The translations under genes were made by a program, and so were the position numbers. Shown in pieces: positions 8,399 through 13,656 of a stretch of DNA of 13,656 bases (position 1 is the first letter of the stretch; each line of letters opens with the position of its first letter). Location: NCBI GenBank assembly GCA_947373615.1, contig CANBYN010000022.1, positions 1-13,656 of the forward strand. Reading direction: 5' to 3'. A model generated the notes under the pieces. It saw only the letters and a program-made list of their open reading frames with translations. It was not told the origin of the DNA and made no database searches. This DNA is from Burkholderiaceae bacterium. Its GTDB lineage: Bacteria > Pseudomonadota > Gammaproteobacteria > Burkholderiales > Burkholderiaceae.

Positions 8399-8415
8399 GT
8401 TTTTTAGTGTAGTAT
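8388..8415 (+). promoter_or_regulatory. Candidate promoter of rho
   Basis: TTGTAA (8388-8393) and TAGTAT (8410-8415) are separated by 16 bases, with 4/6 matches to each consensus hexamer. It lies after the trxA terminator and before the C-rich leader. It predicts a start near 8422 and a leader of about 187 bases. No better pair was seen in 8363-8608. Confidence 0.4.
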
Positions 8416-8460
8416 TGCGTTTAACAGCAGTTCAGCGCCATGTTCTGTGCGCCGTTTCCC

Positions 8461-8608
8461 AGTAATTTACCTCCCCCTTCTTTTAGCAAAATCCAAATTT
8501 CTGTTTTCCACATCTGCCTGATCCAAATCAGATCAGCGATCTCTCAAAACAAATTTATCTCATCGATCTAATTTATTTATTACCCTATTTTTTACACCCG
8601 AGAACCAC
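8461..8608 (+). promoter_or_regulatory. C-rich, G-poor rho leader, candidate rut site
   Basis: By hand count these 148 bases contain about 41 C and 11 G, with many pyrimidine runs. An excess of C over G in little-structured RNA is the known character of Rho loading sites, and rho of E. coli is autoregulated by Rho-dependent attenuation in its leader. Two mutually exclusive small hairpins share CTGATC at 8518: it can pair with ATCAG at 8527-8531 or with GATCAG at 8531-8536. An open frame of 43 codons from the ATG at 8440 to the TAA at 8569 crosses the region, but it lacks a ribosome binding site. Autogenous control is inference from composition. Confidence 0.5.
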
Positions 8609-9871
8609 ATGCAATTAACTGAACTCAAAGTCCTCCACGTATCCGCTCTGCTTGAAATGGCAGCTAGCCTGGAGATTGAAAATACGCAACGGATGCGCAA
8701 ACAAGAACTGATGTTTGCAATTCTGAAAAAACGTGCGAAGGCTGGTGAAACTGTTTTCGGCGATGGCACTTTGGAAGTATTGCCAGACGGCTTTGGATTC
8801 TTACGTTCGCCTGAAGCCTCATATATGGCTTCTCCTGACGATATTTATATTTCTCCTGCGCAGATTCGCCGCTTTAACTTACACACCGGCGACAGCGTTG
8901 AGGGTGAAGTACGCACCCCTAAAGATGGAGAGCGTTACTTTGCCTTGGTAAAGGTCGACAAGATCAACGGTTTGGCCCCTGAAGCCCTGAAGAACCGCAT
9001 CATGTTCGAAAATTTAACGCCTTTACATCCAAACCGCGTGGTATCACTCGAGCGCGACATCAAAGCTGAAGAGAATCTGACTGGCCGGATTATCGACATG
9101 ATCTCCCCAATTGGTTACGGCCAGCGTGGCTTGATTGTGGCATCACCAAAGTCTGGTAAGACTGTAATGATGCAGCACATTGCACACGCTATTGCTGCTA
9201 ATAATCCTGAAGCGATCCTCATCGTATTGCTCGTTGACGAACGTCCTGAAGAAGTTACTGAAATGCAACGCTCCGTTCGCGGTGAAGTCGTTGCTTCAAC
9301 ATTTGATGAACCCGCGGTGCGTCACGTTCAAGTTGCCGAGATGGTAATTGAAAAAGCAAAACGATTGGTTGAGATGGGTAAAGATGTGATCATCTTGCTT
9401 GACTCAATTACCCGTCTTGCTCGTGCATACAACACAGTTGTTCCATCCTCAGGCAAAGTACTCTCAGGTGGTGTGGATGCAAATGCATTGCAACGACCAA
9501 AACGCTTCTTCGGTGCGGCACGCAATATCGAAGAAGGTGGCTCACTTACCATTATCGCTACCGCGCTGATTGAAACGGGCAGTCGTATGGATGACCTTAT
9601 CTACGAAGAGTTCAAAGGTACCGGCAATATGGAAGTACACCTTGAGCGTCGTTTGGCTGAGCGCCGTGTTTACCCGTCTATTAACCTCAATAAGTCCGGC
9701 ACCCGCCGTGAAGAATTGCTGGTTAAAGCAGAAAATCTCCAAAAGATCTGGGTATTACGCAAATTGCTAGCCGATATGGATGATATCGAGGCGATGAACT
9801 TTATTGTGGATAAGCTCAAGTCGACCAAAAACAACGGCGAGTTCTTCGACCTGATGCGTCGAGGGGGTTAA
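8609..9871 (+). CDS. rho: Transcription termination factor Rho
   Basis: The product has 420 residues, against 419 in E. coli, with co-linear numbering through the core. Rho is a hexameric RNA-dependent ATPase that ends transcription at C-rich rut sites. The N-terminal helix bundle (about 1-45) is followed by the cold-shock-like primary RNA site with DGFGFLR (60-66) and DDIYISPAQIRRFNL (77-91). The ATPase core has Walker A SPKSGKT (K181, K184, T185), DERPEE (210-215) and Walker B ILLDSITR (D265). The secondary-site Q loop is VLSGGVDANAL and the R loop is FKGTGNMEVHL. Compared with the E. coli P-loop, S replaces P179 and A182; the catalytic residues are kept. The start is preceded by only a weak GAG, so translation initiation may be modest. 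A long C-rich leader precedes it and two hairpin terminators follow. Confidence 0.98.
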   Translation: MQLTELKVLHVSALLEMAASLEIENTQRMRKQELMFAILKKRAKAGETVFGDGTLEVLPDGFGFLRSPEASYMASPDDIYISPAQIRRFNLHTGDSVEGEVRTPKDGERYFALVKVDKINGLAPEALKNRIMFENLTPLHPNRVVSLERDIKAEENLTGRIIDMISPIGYGQRGLIVASPKSGKTVMMQHIAHAIAANNPEAILIVLLVDERPEEVTEMQRSVRGEVVASTFDEPAVRHVQVAEMVIEKAKRLVEMGKDVIILLDSITRLARAYNTVVPSSGKVLSGGVDANALQRPKRFFGAARNIEEGGSLTIIATALIETGSRMDDLIYEEFKGTGNMEVHLERRLAERRVYPSINLNKSGTRREELLVKAENLQKIWVLRKLLADMDDIEAMNFIVDKLKSTKNNGEFFDLMRRGG

Positions 9872-9874
9872 TTT

Positions 9875-9894
9875 AGGCCCCCTAGAGGGGCTTT
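9875..9894 (+). terminator. First hairpin after rho, weak terminator
   Basis: AGGCCCC and GGGGCTT form a GC-rich stem of 7 bp, including one G-U pair, around the loop CTAGA. It begins 3 bases after the rho stop. Only three T follow before AAA, so termination here alone may be partial. Confidence 0.55.
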
Positions 9895-9901
9895 AAAGCA
9901 T

Positions 9902-9926
9902 AAAAGGGGCTGGTTTAGCCTCTTTT
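9902..9926 (+). terminator. Second hairpin after rho, probably bidirectional terminator
   Basis: AAAAGGGGCT and AGCCTCTTTT pair over 10 bp, with one G-U wobble, around the loop GGTTT. The A run on the left and T run on the right give the symmetric form of a bidirectional intrinsic terminator. It follows the first hairpin by 8 bases. Confidence 0.7.
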
Positions 9927-10024
9927 GCACACTTAAGAAGCGCTTTGTTGTTGATTTCATGGCATAATTTCGCTTTTGTTGCACCCAAGAATTACTTTTA
10001 CTGCTTTTAAAATCTGGGAAAGTA

Positions 10025-10045
10025 TTTAGGTTGTTTTAACCTAAA
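10025..10045 (+). promoter_or_regulatory. Perfect hairpin in the rpmE2 leader
   Basis: TTTAGGTT and AACCTAAA form a perfect 8-bp stem with the 5-base loop GTTTT. It ends 25 bases before the rpmE2 ATG and 15 bases before its AGGA. No T tract follows, so it is not an intrinsic terminator. It may be an mRNA element for autogenous control by the ribosomal protein or an operator in DNA. No convincing promoter was identified in 9927-10024. Confidence 0.4.
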
Positions 10046-10070
10046 CGGCTACCCGCTCATAGGACTCAAA

Positions 10071-10418
10071 ATGAAACCTGGCATTCACCCCGAATATCGT
10101 GAAATCGTCTTTGTAGACGTTTCTAATAACTTCAGCTTCAAGACTCGCTCCACAATGTCTACTAAAGAGACAATCAAGTGGGAAGATGGCAATGAATATC
10201 CATTAGCCAAGATCGAGACTTCATCTGAATCGCACCCTTTCTACACTGGCACCCAAAAAATCATGGATACCGCTGGTCGTGTTGAGAAATTCCGTCAGAA
10301 GTTTGGAACTAAAGCTGTTGCTAAAGCTTCCGGTGATGGCGCTGCTAAAACAGCCGAGAAAAAAGCTGCCGCTGCAGAAGCGAAAGCTGCCGAAAAGCCA
10401 GCCAAGAAGAGGGCTTAA
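10071..10418 (+). CDS. rpmE2: 50S ribosomal protein L31 type B (bL31B)
   Basis: The product has 115 residues. Residues 1 to about 80 are a complete type B L31: MKPGIHPEYREIVFVDVS, then STMSTKETIKW, SHPFYTG and a final GRVEKFRQKF. L31 sits at the intersubunit bridge of the ribosome. The protein has no cysteine, so it is the zinc-free form, which some bacteria use under zinc limitation and others as their only L31. Residues about 81-115 are an Ala/Lys-rich tail ending KPAKKRA, longer than the usual 80-90 residue family length. The tail is probably unstructured and RNA-contacting, which is inference. AGGA at 10061-10064 lies 6 bases before the ATG. The gene is bounded by the rho terminators on one side and its own strong terminator on the other. 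Confidence 0.95.
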   Translation: MKPGIHPEYREIVFVDVSNNFSFKTRSTMSTKETIKWEDGNEYPLAKIETSSESHPFYTGTQKIMDTAGRVEKFRQKFGTKAVAKASGDGAAKTAEKKAAAAEAKAAEKPAKKRA

Positions 10419-10429
10419 TTCTCTTCAGT

Positions 10430-10460
10430 TCGCAGGGTATGGAATATACCTTCTCTGCGA
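10430..10460 (+). other. Two-part stem-loop in the rpmE2 3' untranslated region
   Basis: An outer stem TCGCAG / CTGCGA (6 bp) encloses an inner stem GGTAT / ATACC (5 bp) with loop GGAAT and a one-sided bulge TTCT. It lies between the rpmE2 stop and its terminator, 7 bases from the latter. It is not needed for termination, so it may stabilise the message or be part of a small 3'-end RNA. Confidence 0.45.
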
Positions 10461-10467
10461 GATAATC

Positions 10468-10491
10468 AAGGCAGCGTTTGCTGCCTTTTTT
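10468..10491 (+). terminator. Intrinsic terminator of rpmE2
   Basis: AAGGCAGC and GCTGCCTT pair perfectly over 8 bp around a GTTT loop, followed by a run of six T (10486-10491), then ATTT. This is the strongest terminator in the window. Confidence 0.93.
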
Positions 10492-10531
10492 ATTTCTTGC
10501 TTTACCTATAGATTTACCCTAAATAACACCC

Positions 10532-12250
10532 ATGGTCAAACTTACCGCCGCAGCCACTAAATCGATTCCGCGCATTATTATTTTTGCGCTGACGTTGGTA
10601 TATGGCTTCGTCGGCCTATTCTTTCGAGATCCCTGGAAAAATGAAGATGCGATTGGGTTTGGCGGCATGTGGAGCTTGTTTCGCGGGAACTCACTCGATT
10701 GGGTTGTGCCGCACTTAACCGGTCGAGATATCTCACTTGGCACACCTCTACCCTATTGGATTGGTGCCACCCTCATTAAATTGTTTGGTCCATGGATTGG
10801 CGCTGCAAATGCCGCGCGTCTATATTCTGCGATTTGCTTTTTTGCTACAGCTCTCGCTATCTGGTATGCAACCTATTTATTAGGACGTCGTCGAGAAGTT
10901 CAGCCCATGGCTCTTGCAGTTGGTGGGCAACCTGATTTAAAGAGTTACGGCATGACGCTGGCGGATGGGGCACTTCTAATCTTCTTGGCATGCGTTGGTT
11001 TAGCTCAACGCGCTCACGAAACCACACCAATGATGGCCCAACTCATGGGCATCAGCATTGTGCTCTATGGCACCGTACGAGGATTAGATAAACCTTGGCA
11101 AGGCGGCTTATGGACTGGGCTCGGTATTATTATTGTGGCACTATCAAGTAATCTAAGTCTCAGCTTAATTGTGGTGAGCTCCACCATCATCGCGGTCATT
11201 GCTAGTAATGCCAAACTGCGTTTTCGCTGGATCTTCGCTAGCACTGTTTTGGGTTTAATTGGTTTCGCAATTTGGCCCATCATTTGGTATCTAGCGGAAT
11301 TGCCTCTCCATTGGCGACATATCGCTGAAGAGGGTTGGCGCAATATGCCAGAAATGCGCTCCAATCCTTCGATTAAATCCCTTGGATTTTTAAGTGTGAA
11401 CTTCTGGGCCTATGCTTGGCCAGTATGGCCATTGGCGATTGTTTCGATCGCACACTGGGGTCGCGCTAAAGCAGCTGGTGCATGGCGGGCTCCTCATCTT
11501 TGCATTCCGCTGAGTTTATTTTTTGGCAGTTCAATTTATGTATTGTTTCGCCTAGAAGCCAATGAACATGACTTAATGATTTTAATTCCAAGCCTATCCA
11601 TCATCGCTGCATTTAGCTTACCTGTTCTTAAACGAAGCGTGATTAGTTTTATTGACTGGTTTGCAATGTTTAGCTTTACGATCATTGCCCTAGCAATTTG
11701 GATCATTTGGTTAGCAAATGTGACCGGCTATCCAGAATCCACTGCTGCCAATATTGCTCGCTTGCTCCCTGGATTTGAAAGTCAATTTAATTTCTTAGCC
11801 TTTGTGGTGGCGCTTGCCATTACTGGGGTTTGGTTATCGGTAGTTCGCTGGAGAACTTCACGGGCACCCAAAGAGATTTGGCGTTGCCTCATCATCTCAG
11901 CTTCCGGAACCACCTTGATGTGGGTCTTGCTGATGACTTTATGGTTACCAACAATTAACTATGCTAAAACCTATCGTTATGTTTCAGTACGTTTGGCACA
12001 AGTCATACCCCGGGGTGGCGGGTGCATTGATACCGGCAGTCTTGGCTTTGCGCAACTAGCATCCTTCGAGTACTTCACAAATCTCGATTTACGTGACGAT
12101 CCTAACTGCCCTTGGATGTTGACCCATAGTCAATCTGAAGCTAAAGCATTTGCGCGACTCAACAACAAGAAAGTAACTCTACTTTGGGAAGATCGTCGCG
12201 CTGCTGACCGTGACGAACGTCTTCGCTTGTACGAAGTTATCCCGGAATAA
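10532..12250 (+). CDS. GT-C/PMT-type membrane glycosyltransferase (ArnT-like)
   Basis: The product has 572 residues, with roughly eleven to thirteen hydrophobic spans between residues 13 and 473, then a soluble C-terminal domain (474-572). After the first span comes FFRDPWKNEDAIGFG (D33, E38, D39), the place where GT-C enzymes such as ArnT carry their catalytic acidic residue. It is followed by SLGTPLPYWIGATLIKLFG, which resembles the PPLxYW...LFG motif of this family. LEANEHDLMILIPSL (341-355) resembles the later family motif near the lipid phosphate. Family members move a sugar from a polyprenyl-phosphate carrier to lipid A, protein or glycan outside the membrane; donor and acceptor here are unknown. 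C498 and C526 in the C-terminal domain could form a disulfide. No Shine-Dalgarno sequence precedes the ATG, and the leader after the rpmE2 terminator is only 40 bases. The MATE gene follows after 3 bases. Confidence 0.75.
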   Translation: MVKLTAAATKSIPRIIIFALTLVYGFVGLFFRDPWKNEDAIGFGGMWSLFRGNSLDWVVPHLTGRDISLGTPLPYWIGATLIKLFGPWIGAANAARLYSAICFFATALAIWYATYLLGRRREVQPMALAVGGQPDLKSYGMTLADGALLIFLACVGLAQRAHETTPMMAQLMGISIVLYGTVRGLDKPWQGGLWTGLGIIIVALSSNLSLSLIVVSSTIIAVIASNAKLRFRWIFASTVLGLIGFAIWPIIWYLAELPLHWRHIAEEGWRNMPEMRSNPSIKSLGFLSVNFWAYAWPVWPLAIVSIAHWGRAKAAGAWRAPHLCIPLSLFFGSSIYVLFRLEANEHDLMILIPSLSIIAAFSLPVLKRSVISFIDWFAMFSFTIIALAIWIIWLANVTGYPESTAANIARLLPGFESQFNFLAFVVALAITGVWLSVVRWRTSRAPKEIWRCLIISASGTTLMWVLLMTLWLPTINYAKTYRYVSVRLAQVIPRGGGCIDTGSLGFAQLASFEYFTNLDLRDDPNCPWMLTHSQSEAKAFARLNNKKVTLLWEDRRAADRDERLRLYEVIPE

Positions 12251-12253
12251 TAC

Positions 12254-13645
12254 GTGCTGCATTTTAAGTTATCGCGTCTGCGCGAGGACATCCCTGACCT
12301 ACTCAAACTAGCTGGACCTTTACTGATTGGCCAATTAGCAGTCATCGCCTTTGGTGTGCTTGATACTGCAATGACAGCTCGCTACTCTGCCGAAGACTTG
12401 GCTGCATTAGCAATGGCATCGGCAATTTTTATCAGTATCTATGTTGGCCTAACAGGTGTAGTGTCTGCACTTGCCCCCATTGCAGGTCAACTTTTTGGTG
12501 CAAAACGCTATGGTGAAATTGGCGAAGAAGTAAGGCAAGCAACCTGGTTAGCCTTGGGCCTGACGATTTTGGGTTGCTTTATTTTGCTTAACGCCGATCG
12601 TCTCCTGGCAATCTCCCAAGTCAGCGATGATATTGAGAATAAAGCAAGGCTTTATCTCAGCATTCTGGCACTGGGGCTACCAGCGAGCATGGGAATGCGA
12701 GTCTTAATGGCTTTGCATAACGCCGTCTCCCGACCCGCAGTGATTACCGTAGTGCAACTAATCGGCCTAGCTCTTAAGCTACCTTTAAATTTGCTATTTA
12801 TCTATGGTGGCTTTGGCATTGAAGGCATGGGTGGCCCTGGCTGTGCTATCGCGACTGTAATTATCAATTGGTCCTGGTTACTTATGACTTTAGGCTTTGT
12901 GATTTTTGATCGTTTCTACAGACCCTTTAAGATCTTTAGTCATTTCAGCATGCCTGATTGGCATCGCATTTGGATGTTACTTAAGCTTGGTGCACCGATT
13001 GGCTTTAGCTATTTATTCGAAGTGACATCATTTACTTTCATGTCCTTATTCATTGCGCGCTTAGGAACGACTGCATTGGCAGGACATCAAATCGTTGCTA
13101 ATATGGGAACTGTAATTTATATGGTACCTCTCTCTCTTTCTATTGCGACGATGACTTTGGTATCCCAATCGATTGGTGCTAATAATCCAGAGCGCGCTGA
13201 AGAGATTGGCTGGTCCTCGGTATTTTTTACTACTACTTTATGCATCACCATTGGTATTGCAGTGTGGATATTTCGCATTCAGCTGCTGGACCTGTATGAC
13301 CCCCCACTAGCCGTCAAAGCATTTTCTGTTCCACTCTTTTTGTTTATTGCGTTTTACCAAGTATTTGATGCCCTTCAGGTAACGGCAGCATTTATTCTGC
13401 GTGCCTATCGCATTGCCTTTTGGCCCATGCTGATTTATGCAGGTTCGCTCTGGGGTGTGGGTCTAGGGGGTGGTTACTTGTTAGGTTTTAATATTTTTGG
13501 AAATGTGCCCACATTTTTGCGGGGCGCCAATGGATTTTGGGCTAGCAATAGCATCAGCCTTGGATTGGCTGCGTGTTTACTACTTTACCTCTTTAGAAGA
13601 ACGGCGGAGCGCTACGAAAAAACGCATCCGCCAGTTGAGGTCTAG
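12254..13645 (+). CDS. MATE family cation-coupled exporter (NorM type)
   Basis: The product has 463 residues with about twelve membrane spans in two related halves, typical of MATE transporters of the inner membrane, which export cationic drugs or metabolites using a Na+ or H+ gradient. The first half has LAGPLLIGQLA and FGVLDTAMTARYSAEDLAALA, and ALAPIAGQLFGAKRYGEIG is the usual loop motif. D37, E256 (FSYLFEVTSF) and D372 (FDALQVTAAF) line up with D36, E255 and D371, the cation-site residues of Vibrio NorM. All three are retained, so an active NorM-like transporter is expected rather than a Wzx or MurJ flippase. The start is a GTG, with GGAA of the upstream gene's last codons 6 bases before it. 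This, with the 3-base gap, indicates an operon. An ATG at codon 40 would cut off the first span and is unlikely. The stop TAG is followed by TAA. Confidence 0.92.
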   Translation: MLHFKLSRLREDIPDLLKLAGPLLIGQLAVIAFGVLDTAMTARYSAEDLAALAMASAIFISIYVGLTGVVSALAPIAGQLFGAKRYGEIGEEVRQATWLALGLTILGCFILLNADRLLAISQVSDDIENKARLYLSILALGLPASMGMRVLMALHNAVSRPAVITVVQLIGLALKLPLNLLFIYGGFGIEGMGGPGCAIATVIINWSWLLMTLGFVIFDRFYRPFKIFSHFSMPDWHRIWMLLKLGAPIGFSYLFEVTSFTFMSLFIARLGTTALAGHQIVANMGTVIYMVPLSLSIATMTLVSQSIGANNPERAEEIGWSSVFFTTTLCITIGIAVWIFRIQLLDLYDPPLAVKAFSVPLFLFIAFYQVFDALQVTAAFILRAYRIAFWPMLIYAGSLWGVGLGGGYLLGFNIFGNVPTFLRGANGFWASNSISLGLAACLLLYLFRRTAERYEKTHPPVEV

Positions 13646-13656
13646 TAAATAGTTTT

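Noticed and set aside
1..13656. Defence system, prophage or mobile element around the helicase-nuclease genes
   Set aside because: The helicase and nuclease genes are a normal AddAB pair next to trxA and rho; no integrase, transposase, terminal repeats or composition shift was seen.
1..13656. CRISPR array, tRNA or rRNA
   Set aside because: No regularly spaced repeats, no cloverleaf-like sequence with a T-loop GGTTCRA block, and no rRNA motifs were found on reading both strands.

Overview
The window looks like core chromosome of a betaproteobacterium of the order Burkholderiales. A small-genome freshwater lineage such as Polynucleobacter is my best guess, from the moderate GC content, the thioredoxin - Rho - type B L31 gene order, and an AddAB-type rather than RecBCD-type recombination nuclease. 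That assignment is from memory of gene order and protein character and was not checked by a search. There is no sign of phage, insertion sequence, CRISPR, tRNA or rRNA.

Layout. Positions 1-7872 are read leftward (minus strand). They hold a DUF1993 protein cut by the window edge, a secreted or membrane-anchored TPR protein with a tryptophan/aspartate-rich tail, and the addB-addA pair. The addB stop and addA start overlap in a TGATG, so the two subunits are probably translationally coupled. A 119-base divergent intergenic region (7873-7991) then switches direction. Positions 7992-13645 are read rightward: trxA with its own promoter and intrinsic terminator; rho behind a long cytosine-rich, guanine-poor leader; rpmE2 (ribosomal protein bL31, type B) between strong hairpins; and a closely spaced pair encoding a GT-C/PMT-type membrane glycosyltransferase and a NorM-type MATE exporter.

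How the genes work together. AddA and AddB form a double-strand-break resection machine: one active helicase, two nuclease domains and an iron-sulfur staple whose cysteine spacing matches the Bacillus enzyme as I recall it. trxA, rho and rpmE2 are housekeeping genes of redox, transcription and translation, each separated by a recognisable terminator. The rho leader has the composition expected of a rut site, which fits autogenous control of rho. The glycosyltransferase and MATE genes are 3 bases apart and probably co-transcribed; whether they act on a common substrate cannot be told from sequence.

I do not see a clearly undescribed system here. The items most worth a second look are the rho leader, the near-palindrome at the trxA -10 element, the structured flanks of rpmE2, the acidic insert in AddA just before helicase motif V, and the unidentified TPR/WDD-tail membrane protein.
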